Shown piece by piece: positions 33,173 through 44,089 of a stretch of DNA of 64,000 nucleotides. Position 1 is the stretch's first letter; each line of letters opens with the position of its first letter. The position numbers were made by a program, and so were the translations under genes. This DNA comes from Bradyrhizobium jicamae (GTDB lineage: Bacteria; Pseudomonadota; Alphaproteobacteria; Rhizobiales; Xanthobacteraceae), in contig NZ_JAFCJX010000021.1 of NCBI RefSeq assembly GCF_018130695.1, forward strand, positions 62,001 to 126,000, in the 5' to 3' direction. Below the pieces are notes generated by a model. It was not told the DNA's origin, ran no database searches, and saw only the letters and a program-made list of their open reading frames with translations.

Positions 33173-33197
33173 GCGATCGCAAGCTCGATTGGTTCGA

Positions 33198-33228
33198 AAC
33201 CGGCGCCTTCGGGCGCCGGTTTTATTTT
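33198..33228 (+). terminator. Rho-independent terminator after pal
   Basis: AACCGGCGCC-TTCG-GGCGCCGGTT forms a strong stem with a UUCG-class loop followed by TTATTTT, 26 bases after the pal stop. Confidence 0.85.
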
Positions 33229-33423
33229 GGCCGGCAGGGCGTGGCCGATCTCCGTTCATCCCGATGAACGGCCGTATCGCGAAAGGTGACTTGCTTGTTG
33301 CGGGCCGAAGACTAAACCATACCCGCGCAAACGCGCGCCGGAATCGAAAGCCAGTCACAATTCCGGCGTACTCCGTGCCTCAATAAGGCTCGCTTTTCAC
33401 GTCGATTGCGTCGTCAGGGCAAA

Positions 33424-34452
33424 ATGTCATCGAGACTTCAATTCCTTTCCGGCGCCGCTGTTATCGCGGCGATGCTTGTCGTGTCCGCTCCCGTTATTGC
33501 GCAGGTGGACGATGGCGATGCCGAGATGCGGATCCAGCGGCTGGAGAACCAGCTTCGCCAACTGACCGGCCAGAACGAGGAGCTGCAGTACCGCAATCGC
33601 CAGCTCGAGGAACGGCTGCGGGCGCTCGGCGCGGCCCCGCAAGGCCCAGCTGGTCAGGCCCCCGTCGCCGCGATGCCGCCGGCCCAGCAGCCGGCCGCCT
33701 ATCCGCCACCCCAGGGCCAGCCCGGTTATGGGCAGCCGCAGCAGGGCTATGGCCGGCAGCAGCAAGGTGGCTACGAGCAGCAGCAGATCGCGTCTCCCGC
33801 GCCGATCGTACAGGAGCAGGCCCCGCCGGCCGCACCCGGCCGCCGTTCGCGCGGCGATGCCTTCGATCCCTCGCAGAACCCGAATGCGCCCGGTGCGCCG
33901 CGTGCCCTGGGCGGCGGGCAGATGCCGATGCCGGCAGAGGCCGCCGTGGGTGCGCCCGGCGGCCGTGGCGCCGGCGAGCCGCTCAACCTCGGCGACACCA
34001 GCCCGCGCGACGGCGGTGCTCCTCGTGGGCCCGGCGCCACCGCGGCGCTGACCACGTTGCCGCCCTCGGCGACGTCGAAGGACGAGTTCGACCTCGGCAT
34101 CGGCTACATGCAGCGCAAGGATTACGCGCTTGCCGAAGAGACGATGAAGAACTTCGCGCAGAAATACCCGAGCGATCCGCTGGTCGCGGATTCCCAATAC
34201 TGGCTCGGCGAGAGCTATTTCCAGCGCCAGCAATATCGCGACGCTGCGGAGACCTTCCTCGGCGTGACCACCAAGTACGACAAGTCGGCCAAGGCGCCCG
34301 ATGCGCTGCTGCGGCTCGGTCAGTCGCTGGCGGCGCTGAAGGAGAAGGAGGCGGCCTGCGCCGCCTTCGGCGAAGTGACGCGGAAATATCCGCGCGCCTC
34401 CGGCGGCGTGAAGGCCGCCGTGGATCGTGAGCAGAAGCGGGTGAAGTGCTAA
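33424..34452 (+). CDS. cpoB: Tol-Pal system protein YbgF/CpoB
   Basis: This 342-residue periplasmic protein has a signal peptide (residues 1-26, ending VIAQ), a coiled coil (RIQRLENQLRQLTGQNEELQ, about 34-70), a long proline/glutamine/glycine-rich linker (about 75-210) and C-terminal TPR repeats (FDLGIGYMQRKDYALAEETM, DSQYWLGESYFQRQQYRDAA). CpoB coordinates outer-membrane constriction with peptidoglycan synthesis. The ATG at 33424 has AGGG upstream. The linker is unusually long. Confidence 0.93.
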   Translation: MSSRLQFLSGAAVIAAMLVVSAPVIAQVDDGDAEMRIQRLENQLRQLTGQNEELQYRNRQLEERLRALGAAPQGPAGQAPVAAMPPAQQPAAYPPPQGQPGYGQPQQGYGRQQQGGYEQQQIASPAPIVQEQAPPAAPGRRSRGDAFDPSQNPNAPGAPRALGGGQMPMPAEAAVGAPGGRGAGEPLNLGDTSPRDGGAPRGPGATAALTTLPPSATSKDEFDLGIGYMQRKDYALAEETMKNFAQKYPSDPLVADSQYWLGESYFQRQQYRDAAETFLGVTTKYDKSAKAPDALLRLGQSLAALKEKEAACAAFGEVTRKYPRASGGVKAAVDREQKRVKC

Positions 34453-34500
34453 ACCGGTTCCGCGCAGGCCGCCTCTGGCCTTCGCTGACCTGGTCTGGCA

Positions 34501-35523
34501 ATGCCCAAGGACGATCAATCTGTCATCTCGGCCGCCGACGCGAAACGTCTGTTCGCGAACTGGAGGGCTGCGCCAGCGCTGGTGCTCGCGGTGTCGGGAG
34601 GCCCCGACTCGGTGGCGTTGATGTGGCTGATGGCCCGCTGGCGCCGATCGCTGAAATCGGGACCGCGGCTGATCGCAGTGACCGTCGATCATGGGCTGCG
34701 GCCGGAGGCCGCGCGCGAGGCCCGCGACGTGAAGCGTCTCGCGCGAGAGCTCGACATGCCGCATCACACGCTGCGCTGGACCGGCGCAAAGCCCAAGACC
34801 GGACTGCCGGCCGCGGCCCGCGCCGCGCGCTACCGGCTGCTCGCGCAAACGGCGCGCAAGCACGGCGCGACCCACATCGTCACCGCGCATACCCGCGACG
34901 ACCAGGCCGAGACGCTGCTGATGCGGCTGCTGCGCGGCAGTGGCCTCGCCGGCCTCGCCGGCATGGCGCGGGAAAGCGAGCGCGACGGCGTGGTGCTGGC
35001 GCGTCCATTGCTCGATGTCTGCAAGGCGCAGCTGATCGCGACGCTGCGAAAGGCGCGCATCGCTTTCGCCGACGATCCAACCAACCGCGATCCCGCGTTC
35101 ACGCGGCCGCGGTTGCGCGCGCTGATGCCGGCGCTCGCCAAGGAGGGCGGGGATGCCAGAAATCTCGCGCGGCTCGCGGCGCGATTGGCGCGGGCCAATG
35201 CCGCGATCGAGGTGCAGGTCGACGGCGCCGAGCGCCATCTGGCGTTGAAGGACGGTGAGGTCGCGCGCCCCGGATTTGACGCGGCGCTGTTTGCCGCGAT
35301 GCCCGAGGAAATCCGTCTGCGCATCCTCAAGCGCGCGATCGATCGCACCGGCCATGAGGGACCGGCCGAACTCGGCAAGGTCGAGACCCTGCTTGCGGCG
35401 CTCGATCAGGCCGTGGCGGGGGCAGGTCGGCTGAAACAGACGCTCGCCGGCGCCGTGATCAGCCTCGCCGGCGGCCAAATCCGGATCGATCCGGCACCAA
35501 GACGGCGCGGGATGGCGAATTGA
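34501..35523 (+). CDS. tilS: tRNA(Ile)-lysidine synthetase
   Basis: This 340-residue N-type PP-loop ATPase has LAVSGGPDSVALMWLM (residues 29-44) and the HTRDDQAETLLMRLLRGSGL motif. It adds lysine to the wobble C34 of tRNA-Ile(CAU) so that it reads AUA. The C-terminal substrate-binding domain of longer TilS proteins is largely missing, as in other short alphaproteobacterial forms. It lies between cpoB and ftsH, a conserved order. Confidence 0.94.
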   Translation: MPKDDQSVISAADAKRLFANWRAAPALVLAVSGGPDSVALMWLMARWRRSLKSGPRLIAVTVDHGLRPEAAREARDVKRLARELDMPHHTLRWTGAKPKTGLPAAARAARYRLLAQTARKHGATHIVTAHTRDDQAETLLMRLLRGSGLAGLAGMARESERDGVVLARPLLDVCKAQLIATLRKARIAFADDPTNRDPAFTRPRLRALMPALAKEGGDARNLARLAARLARANAAIEVQVDGAERHLALKDGEVARPGFDAALFAAMPEEIRLRILKRAIDRTGHEGPAELGKVETLLAALDQAVAGAGRLKQTLAGAVISLAGGQIRIDPAPRRRGMAN

Positions 35524-35782
35524 ACTTTAGGCGATAGGTTCAATCGTTGTCATAATCCGCCAAGGAGGCTTAACCACCCCCGAAAAACACCGGATCTGGC
35601 GCCATTATTTGACCGGGAATCGGGCTAGGATGCGCTAAATAGTCCTGCGTGGTTCCCTTGGCATCGACCCCATCGGCACCTAGATTGTATGCAGCCGACT
35701 GGGATGGATTCCCCGGGGATTCCCACAGTGCCTGCCCAAGGATAGAAGAGGCCGCGATCCGCGCGACCACGAAGGAAGATCG

Positions 35783-37705
<1,923 letters not shown>

Positions 37706-37731
37706 TGAAATCGAGAACGGCAAGTTGACAG

Positions 37732-37763
37732 AGCCCGGCCTTGAGCCGGGCTTTTGTTTTTCT
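37732..37763 (+). terminator. Rho-independent terminator after ftsH
   Basis: AGCCCGGC-CTTGA-GCCGGGCT forms an 8-bp stem followed by TTTGTTTTT, 26 bases past the stop codon. Confidence 0.85.
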
Positions 37764-37818
37764 GCCGATTGCGGAGAAGGCTTGCTCCCTTCCGTCATTG
37801 CAATGACGGTCGCACCAA

Positions 37819-38016
37819 TCATACCGTCCCCATTGCCCCAAAGTGCCGCTCGAGCACTTGCTCCGGTGTCTCGCTCACCTCGATCCTCTCGCCATCGCCG
37901 CCGACAAAGGCGAGCACGGTGCGCTCGCCGTCGCGCCACATCGAGCCGACCAGCGCGATGTTGATGTGAATGGCCTGCCCCGTCTCAAACCGCGTGCATT
38001 CGATCCAGAAGCGCAT
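37819..38016 (-). CDS. Small conserved-looking hypothetical protein
   Basis: This 65-residue protein starts MRFWIECTRFETGQAIHINI and includes LVGSMWRDGERTVLAFVGGD, with balanced composition and good third-position GC. GGAGAC precedes the ATG at 38016. It lies 48 bases downstream of metE on the same strand, so readthrough is possible. No function recognised. Confidence 0.65.
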   Translation of the reverse strand: MRFWIECTRFETGQAIHINIALVGSMWRDGERTVLAFVGGDGERIEVSETPEQVLERHFGAMGTV

Positions 38017-38064
38017 GATGTCTCCTTCGGTTGTCGGTGTTTGAGAGTGGGGCAGGCCGCTCGC

Positions 38065-40419
38065 TTAGGCCAGCTCGCGGAGTTCGCGGGCCGCCGCAAC
38101 CATGTTGGCGAGGGCCGGGCGGACCTCCTCCCATTTGCGGGTCTTCAATCCGCAATCCGGATTGATCCAGAGCTGGGCATCGGAGAGCCGCAGCCGCGCG
38201 AGCTTCATCAGCTCCGTCATCTCTGCGACCTCGGGCACCCGCGGCGAGTGGATGTCATAGACGCCCGGGCCAATCTCGTTCGGATAGCGGTAGGTTTGGA
38301 AGGCGTCGAGCAGCTCCATCTTCGAGCGCGAGGTCTCGATCGAGATCACGTCGGCGTCCATCGCGCCGATCGCGTCGATGATGTCGTTGAACTCGGAGTA
38401 GCACATGTGGGTGTGGATCTGGGTCTCGTCGCGCACGCCCGAGGAGCAGATACGGAAGCAGTCGACCGCCCAGTCGAGATAGGTCTTCCACTCCGCACGG
38501 CGCAGCGGCAGGCCCTCACGCAAGGCAGCCTCGTCGATCTGGATCATGCCGGCGCCTGCCGCCTCGAGGTCGCCGACCTCGTCGCGGATCGAAAGCGCGA
38601 TCTGCCGGCAGGCTTGGCTGCGCGGAATGTCGTCGCGGACGAACGACCAGTTCAGGATGGTGACGGGACCGGTCAGCATCGCCTTCATCGGCTTTGATGT
38701 CAGCGACTGCGCGTATTGCCACCACTCCACTGTCATCGGCCGCGGCCGTGAGACGTCGCCGAACAGGATCGGCGGCCGCACGTAGCGCGAGCCGTAGGAC
38801 TGCACCCAGGCGTTCTCGGTGAAGGCGAAGCCGGACAATTGCTCGCCAAAATACTGCACCATGTCGTTGCGCTCGAACTCGCCATGCACGAGGACATCGA
38901 GCCCGATGGTCTCCTGCCAGCGTACCGCGCGCTTGGTCTGGTTCTGCAGGAAGATCTTGTAGCCGGCATCGCTTAAGGCCCCCTTGGCATGCGCGGCGCG
39001 GGCTTTGCGGATTTCCGGCGTCTGCGGGAACGAGCCGATGGTCGTGGTCGGGAACGCCGGCAGGTTGAAGCGCGCACGCTGCACCTCGGCGCGCTCCTCG
39101 AACGGGCTGGCCCGGCGGCGCATCGCATCGTCGATGCCGGCGAGACGTTGCGTGACGCCCGCGTTATGGATCTTTGGCGAGATTTTTCGCGAGGCTGCCG
39201 CGGCATTGGACGCCTGGAGGAGGGCAGCGACGGCGCCGCGATCGCCGGCGAGCGCAGTGCCGAGCGCAGCCAGTTCCTCGATCTTCTGAACGGAGAAGGC
39301 GAGCCAGCTCTTCACATCGGCATCGAGCTGCGTCTCCAGCGCAAGATCGATCGGGACATGCAGCAGCGAGCAGGAGGGGGCGATCTGAACGCGATCCTTG
39401 CCGAGCTTCGCGATGACCGGTTCGAGCGTGTCGAGGGCGCGACTCAGATCGGCGCGCCAGATGTTGCGGCCGTCGATCACGCCGAGCGAGATCACACGAT
39501 CGCGGGGCAGGGATGCGAGATCCCTGATCTGCTCGGGCGCGCGGACGAGGTCGAGATGCAGGCCGGCCACCGGCAACGCGAAGGCGGTGTCGCGGTTGGC
39601 GCCGAGACCACCGAAGTAGGTGGCCAGCATGATCTTGATGTCAGGCACCGCCCTGGCGATGTCGGCATAAGTCCGGCGCAACGCGTTCCGCGCGGCTTCG
39701 TCGAGATCGAGCACCAAACAAGGCTCGTCGATCTGCACCCATTCCGCGCCGCGTGCGGCGAGCTCGCGCAGCACCTCAATATAAACCGGCAGCAGCCGAT
39801 CCAGCAGCGACAGCGGATCGAAGCCGGCGTCCTTGCTCTTGGCGAGTTTGAGGAAAGTGACCGGGCCGACCAGTACCGGGCGGGTCTGATAGCCGAGCGC
39901 CTTGGCCTCCTCATACTCCTCGATCGGCTTGCGCGAGGCGAGGGTGAAGCGCTGATCCCTGGTCAGTTCGGGCACCATGTAGTGGTAGTTGGTGTCGAAC
40001 CATTTGGTCATTTCCTGCGCGGGCACGCCGTGGCCGTGGTGGACGTGGTTACAGGCTTGGTCATGCGCATGGCCTTCGGCGCCGCGCGCCATCGCGAAAT
40101 AGGTCGAGAGCGGCACGGTGCCGCCGGTCCAGCCGTAGATTGCGGGAATCGCGCCGACCATCACTGAGGTGTCGAGCACCTGATCGTAGAACGAGAAATC
40201 GTTCGACGGGATCACCGTGACACCGAGCTTGTTCTGCCGCGCCCAGTTGGCCGCGCGCAGGCCGATGCCGGTATCGATCAGCGCTTGTTCGTTGGTCGCG
40301 CCGGACCAGAAACTTTCCAGCGCGAGCTTGAGTTCACGACGCGGACCGATCCGCGGCGTGCCGAGAGTCGCGACTGCGAGTGAAGAGAGAGTCGTGGAAG
40401 ACGTTGTAGTGGAAGACAT
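38065..40419 (-). CDS. metE: Cobalamin-independent methionine synthase
   Basis: This 784-residue protein is full length for MetE, with duplicated barrels. The C-terminal zinc site is visible in IHTHMCYSEF (about residue 660) and NPDCGLKTR (about 745), and FGEQLSGFAFTENAWVQSYG is characteristic. It transfers the methyl group of methyltetrahydrofolate-glutamate to homocysteine without B12. A cobalamin riboswitch in its leader (40543-40712) should shut it off when B12 is available. Confidence 0.97.
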   Translation of the reverse strand: MSSTTTSSTTLSSLAVATLGTPRIGPRRELKLALESFWSGATNEQALIDTGIGLRAANWARQNKLGVTVIPSNDFSFYDQVLDTSVMVGAIPAIYGWTGGTVPLSTYFAMARGAEGHAHDQACNHVHHGHGVPAQEMTKWFDTNYHYMVPELTRDQRFTLASRKPIEEYEEAKALGYQTRPVLVGPVTFLKLAKSKDAGFDPLSLLDRLLPVYIEVLRELAARGAEWVQIDEPCLVLDLDEAARNALRRTYADIARAVPDIKIMLATYFGGLGANRDTAFALPVAGLHLDLVRAPEQIRDLASLPRDRVISLGVIDGRNIWRADLSRALDTLEPVIAKLGKDRVQIAPSCSLLHVPIDLALETQLDADVKSWLAFSVQKIEELAALGTALAGDRGAVAALLQASNAAAASRKISPKIHNAGVTQRLAGIDDAMRRRASPFEERAEVQRARFNLPAFPTTTIGSFPQTPEIRKARAAHAKGALSDAGYKIFLQNQTKRAVRWQETIGLDVLVHGEFERNDMVQYFGEQLSGFAFTENAWVQSYGSRYVRPPILFGDVSRPRPMTVEWWQYAQSLTSKPMKAMLTGPVTILNWSFVRDDIPRSQACRQIALSIRDEVGDLEAAGAGMIQIDEAALREGLPLRRAEWKTYLDWAVDCFRICSSGVRDETQIHTHMCYSEFNDIIDAIGAMDADVISIETSRSKMELLDAFQTYRYPNEIGPGVYDIHSPRVPEVAEMTELMKLARLRLSDAQLWINPDCGLKTRKWEEVRPALANMVAAARELRELA

Positions 40420-40502
40420 GGCTTAACCCCAAAAGTTTGGGGGCAAAGGCCGTAGTGACACGTCTGGATTCCGGGCGTGGATGCGCGCGGAATCGCAACC
40501 GC

Positions 40503-40530
40503 ACCACCGGGACACCCCGCCCGAGGACGT
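40503..40530 (-). promoter_or_regulatory. Shared leader motif downstream of the metE riboswitch
   Basis: On the minus strand this 28-nt segment begins ACGTCCTCGG, has the core GGGCGGGGTGTCCCGG and ends with GGT. It matches 41069-41096 in the nrdA leader at 26 of 28 positions. It lies 12 nt after the aptamer end and contains CGGG-GTGT-CCCG, which can fold. It is probably part of the expression platform. Confidence 0.55.
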
Positions 40531-40542
40531 GTATGTTGTCGA

Positions 40543-40712
40543 GGCAGGTCTCCTGGCTCGCGGGTCCTAGCTGCCGTCCGGCCTTCCCGAAGCTTGCGCC
40601 TCAGTGGCTTTGATTGGACGGCAACTCGCCGCTTACAGTTGCGGGGGCAGCTCCGGCATTGCACCGGCTTCCCTCTTAGCTTCGGAACAAAGCGCTGTCC
40701 GAAGAACCACGA
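40543..40712 (-). ncRNA. Cobalamin riboswitch in the metE leader
   Basis: Read on the minus strand: GGGAAGCCGGTGCAATGCCGG, GCTGCCCCCGCAACTGTAAG, the B12 box AAAGCCACTG, then GGGAAGGCCGGACGGC and the terminal GAGCCAGGAGACCTGCC. These are the standard conserved blocks of the cobalamin aptamer in the right order. About 120 nt separate it from the metE start. No rho-independent terminator is evident, so translational control or rho action is more likely. Confidence 0.93.
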
Positions 40713-40882
40713 CGCGATCACTTACCGGCAACATCGCGCGCGCGTCAACACACGGCGACTTGACGGGACTTGTCCGCGATTCCCACAAGGTGCGAAAATT
40801 TTTCGACCGCCCGTGCAGTCCCGGTTGACACCTTCAGCCAAATCACACCAGATGTAGGCGTCACGGTCTGCCTCATCTCAAG

Positions 40883-41053
40883 ATTTGGTGGCTAAGAGGG
40901 AAGTCGGTGAATCGCGTCTTTTGCCGCGAGATTCCGGCGCTGCCCCCGCAACTGTAAGCAGTGAGTTGCTCCCGCGCGTTCACGTCACTGATGCGACTTC
41001 GCATTGGGAAGACGAGGGAGCAACTGTGACCTGCGAGCCAGGAGACCTGCCGC
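40883..41053 (+). ncRNA. Cobalamin riboswitch in the nrdAB leader
   Basis: Plus-strand blocks in order: TTTGGTGGCTAAGAGGGAAG, CCGGCGCTGCCCCCGCAACT, a degenerate B12 box GTCACTGATGCGAC, GGGAAGACGAGGG and the terminal GCGAGCCAGGAGACCTGCC. It is diverged from the metE aptamer but keeps the core. It lies about 130 nt before the nrdA start and is expected to repress the B12-independent reductase when cobalamin is present. Confidence 0.92.
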
Positions 41054-41068
41054 GACACCGAAAAACTT

Positions 41069-41096
41069 ACGTCCACGGGCGGGGTGTCCCGGCGGT
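41069..41096 (+). promoter_or_regulatory. Shared leader motif downstream of the nrdA riboswitch
   Basis: This 28-nt segment starts ACGTCCACGG and carries the core GGGCGGGGTGTCCCGG. It matches the metE-side segment at 26 of 28 positions and lies 17 nt after the aptamer end, though the flanking sequence differs. Confidence 0.55.
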
Positions 41097-41185
41097 CGCT
41101 TGCACTCTCATGCCTGCGCGTTGCCGCGGGCAGATCGCAGCGTCCCCTGACATCCAGCCCCAACAAACATCACGGGGTCTGCACG

Positions 41186-44062
41186 ATGTCTCTCTCTCTC
41201 GATCGCGAAACCAAGCCTGCGCCGCTGATCCAGCTGCGTGTCGAATCTCTTGCCGCGCCGGAGGCGCAGCCGCCGATGCAGGTGATCCGCCGCAACGGCA
41301 CGGTGTCGAAATTCGACGCGGGCAAGATCTCGATCGCGATGACCAAGGCGTTCCTGGCGGTCGAGGGGCACACGGCGGCGGCGTCGCGCCGCGTGCACGA
41401 GATCGTCGAGCAATTGACGGCTGAGGTCGTTACCGCGCTGTCGCGCCGCATGAGCGAGGGCCGTACCTTCCATATCGAGGACGTGCAGGACCAGGTCGAG
41501 CTCGCGCTGATGCGCAGCGAGCACCACAAGGTCGCGCGCGCCTATGTGCTGTATCGCGAGGAACGCACCCGCCAGCGCGCCGAGGAGGAAGCCGCCAAGG
41601 CCGTGAAGCCTTCAGCCGTGCCCGCGATCCACGTGACGCTGCCTGATGGCGCCAAGGTGCCGCTCGACACCAAGCGGCTGGCCCTGATCGTCAACGAGGC
41701 CTGCGCCGGGCTCGACGGCGTCGACGCCGCGCCTGTCATCGCGGAGACCCAGCGCAACGTCTATGACGGCATCAGCCAGGACGAGCTGGCGCTGGCCTCG
41801 GTGATGGCGGCGCGCACGCTGGTCGAGCAGGAGCCGAACTACGCCTATGTCAGCGCGCGCCTGCTGCTCGACAAGTTGCGTACCGAGGTGCTGTCCTATG
41901 TGCTGGATACGCCGACCAACGCCTCGCAGGCGGACATGGCCGTGCGCTACGGCGAGTATTTCCCGGCCTATATCAAGACCGGCATCAAGGCCGAGCTGCT
42001 CGATGCCGAGCTCGGCCGCTTTGACCTCACGCGGCTTGCCGCGGCGCTGAAGCCGGAGCGCGATTTGTCGTTCCAGTTCCTCGGGCTGCAGACGCTGTAC
42101 GATCGCTATTTCCTGCATGTCCATGGCGATCGTATCGAGCTGCCGCAGGCCTTCTTCATGCGCGTCGCGATGGGGCTTTCGCTGCGCGAGATCGACCGCG
42201 AGGCGCGCGCGATCGAGTTCTACGATCTGCTGTCCTCGTTCGACTTCATGGCCTCGACGCCGACGCTGTTCAATTCCGGCACGCTGCGTCCGCAGCTGTC
42301 GTCGTGTTTCCTGACCACTGTCGCCGACGATCTCGACGGGATCTTCAAGTCGATCAAGGACAATGCGCTGCTGGCAAAATATTCCGGCGGTCTCGGCAAT
42401 GACTGGACCCGCGTCCGCGGTCTCGGCGCCCACATCAAGGGCACCAATGGCGAGAGCCAGGGCGTGGTGCCGTTCCTGAAAGTCGCCAACGACACCGCGA
42501 TCGCGGTCAACCAAGGTGGCAAGCGCAAGGGCGCGGTCTGTGCGTATCTGGAGACCTGGCATGTCGACATCGAGGAATTCCTCGACCTGCGCAAGAACAC
42601 TGGCGACGACCGCCGTCGCACCCATGACATGAACACCGCGAACTGGGTGCCCGATTTGTTCATGCAGCGCGTCGAGGCCGACGGCGACTGGACGCTGTTC
42701 TCGCCGGACGAGACGCCCGATCTGCACGATCTCTACGGCAAATCCTTTGCCGAACGCTATGTGCAGTACGAGGCCAAGGCCGCGCGCGGCGAGATGCGGG
42801 TGTTGAAGCAGATCCGCGCCGTCGACCTCTGGCGCAAGATGCTGACCATGCTGTTCGAGACCGGGCATCCCTGGATCACCTTCAAGGATCCCTGCAATCT
42901 GCGCTCGCCGCAGCGTCATGCCGGCGTGATCCACTCCTCGAACCTCTGCACCGAGATCACGCTGAACACGTCCGACGACGAGACCGCGGTCTGCAATCTC
43001 GGCTCGATCAACCTGCTCAATCACGTGCACGATGGCGGGCTCGACGAGATCCGCCTGAAGAAGACTGTCGGGACGGCGATGCGGATGCTCGACAATGTCA
43101 TCGACATCAATTTCTACACCATTCCCGAAGCGCGTCGCTCCAACCTGCGGCACCGTCCGGTCGGTCTCGGCCTGATGGGGTTCCAGGATGCGCTGCAGGC
43201 GCTGCGGATCGCGGTCGCATCCGATGCGGCGGTCGCTTTCGCCGACACCAGCATGGAGGCGATCTCCTACTACGCGATCTCGGCCTCGGTCGATCTCGCG
43301 GCAGAGCGCGGGCGCTATCCGTCGTTCGAGGGATCGCTGTGGAGCCAGGGCATCCTGCCGATCGATTCGATCGACTTCGTTGCCGACGCCCGCGGCGGCG
43401 TTGCGATGGATCGCTCGAGTACCCGCGACTGGGCGAGCCTGCGCGGCCGCGTCACCACAGTCGGCATGCGCAATTCCAACGTCATGGCGATCGCGCCGAC
43501 GGCGACGATCTCCAACATCTGCGGCGTCGCGCAGTCGATCGAGCCCGCCTATCAGAACCTCTACGTCAAATCCAACATGTCCGGCGACTTCACCGTCGTG
43601 AACGAGTTCCTGGTGCGCGACCTTAAACGCCGCGGGCTGTGGGACGAGGTGATGGTCAACGACCTCAAATATTTCGACGGCAGCATCGGCGCCATCGACC
43701 GCATCCCCGACGATCTCAAGGCACTCTATGCCACCGCGTTCGAGATCGACAGCTCCTGGCTGGTCGAGGCGGCCGCGCGGCGGCAGAAGTGGATCGACCA
43801 GGCGCAGTCGCTCAACCTCTACATCGCCAATCCCTCCGGCAAGAAGCTCGATGCGCTCTACCGGCTGGCGTGGTCGCGCGGGTTGAAGACGACCTACTAT
43901 CTGCGTTCGCGCAGCGCCACCCATGTCGAGAAATCGACGCTGAAGGGCACCGACGGCAAGCTCAATGCCGTGTCCTCGGTGACGCTGATGTCGCCGGCGC
44001 CGGATCTGGCCGGCGTCATGGCCTGCTCGATCGACAATCCCGACTGCGAAGCCTGCCAATAA
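41186..44062 (+). CDS. nrdA: Class Ia ribonucleoside-diphosphate reductase, alpha subunit
   Basis: This 958-residue protein begins with an ATP-cone (MQVIRRNGTVSKFDAGKI, about residues 32-130) and a second cone-like domain, then the ten-stranded barrel. It carries FNSGTLRPQLSSCFL (redox cysteine), NLCTEITLN (thiyl-radical cysteine and glutamate, about 588) and a C-terminal CEACQ redox pair. It makes dNDPs with the NrdB radical. The start at 41186 (MSLSLDRETKPAPL) is the family start; upstream in-frame ATGs lie in the riboswitch leader. Confidence 0.95.
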   Translation: MSLSLDRETKPAPLIQLRVESLAAPEAQPPMQVIRRNGTVSKFDAGKISIAMTKAFLAVEGHTAAASRRVHEIVEQLTAEVVTALSRRMSEGRTFHIEDVQDQVELALMRSEHHKVARAYVLYREERTRQRAEEEAAKAVKPSAVPAIHVTLPDGAKVPLDTKRLALIVNEACAGLDGVDAAPVIAETQRNVYDGISQDELALASVMAARTLVEQEPNYAYVSARLLLDKLRTEVLSYVLDTPTNASQADMAVRYGEYFPAYIKTGIKAELLDAELGRFDLTRLAAALKPERDLSFQFLGLQTLYDRYFLHVHGDRIELPQAFFMRVAMGLSLREIDREARAIEFYDLLSSFDFMASTPTLFNSGTLRPQLSSCFLTTVADDLDGIFKSIKDNALLAKYSGGLGNDWTRVRGLGAHIKGTNGESQGVVPFLKVANDTAIAVNQGGKRKGAVCAYLETWHVDIEEFLDLRKNTGDDRRRTHDMNTANWVPDLFMQRVEADGDWTLFSPDETPDLHDLYGKSFAERYVQYEAKAARGEMRVLKQIRAVDLWRKMLTMLFETGHPWITFKDPCNLRSPQRHAGVIHSSNLCTEITLNTSDDETAVCNLGSINLLNHVHDGGLDEIRLKKTVGTAMRMLDNVIDINFYTIPEARRSNLRHRPVGLGLMGFQDALQALRIAVASDAAVAFADTSMEAISYYAISASVDLAAERGRYPSFEGSLWSQGILPIDSIDFVADARGGVAMDRSSTRDWASLRGRVTTVGMRNSNVMAIAPTATISNICGVAQSIEPAYQNLYVKSNMSGDFTVVNEFLVRDLKRRGLWDEVMVNDLKYFDGSIGAIDRIPDDLKALYATAFEIDSSWLVEAAARRQKWIDQAQSLNLYIANPSGKKLDALYRLAWSRGLKTTYYLRSRSATHVEKSTLKGTDGKLNAVSSVTLMSPAPDLAGVMACSIDNPDCEACQ

Positions 44063-44089
44063 GCAGCAACAAGAAAAGGAATCAACAAC

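Noticed and set aside
35600..35650. Heat-shock (RpoH) promoter for ftsH
   Set aside because: TTGACC and TAGGAT are present, but the spacing of about 11 bases does not fit sigma-32 or sigma-70 promoters.
41612..44059. 815-residue open frame antisense to nrdA
   Set aside because: It is a shadow of the GC-rich nrdA codons; it has no ribosome site and a composition rich in Arg, His, Asp and Gly. Similar long antisense frames opposite ttuE, the chemoreceptor, ftsH, the L,D-transpeptidase and the GGDEF-EAL gene are rejected for the same reason.
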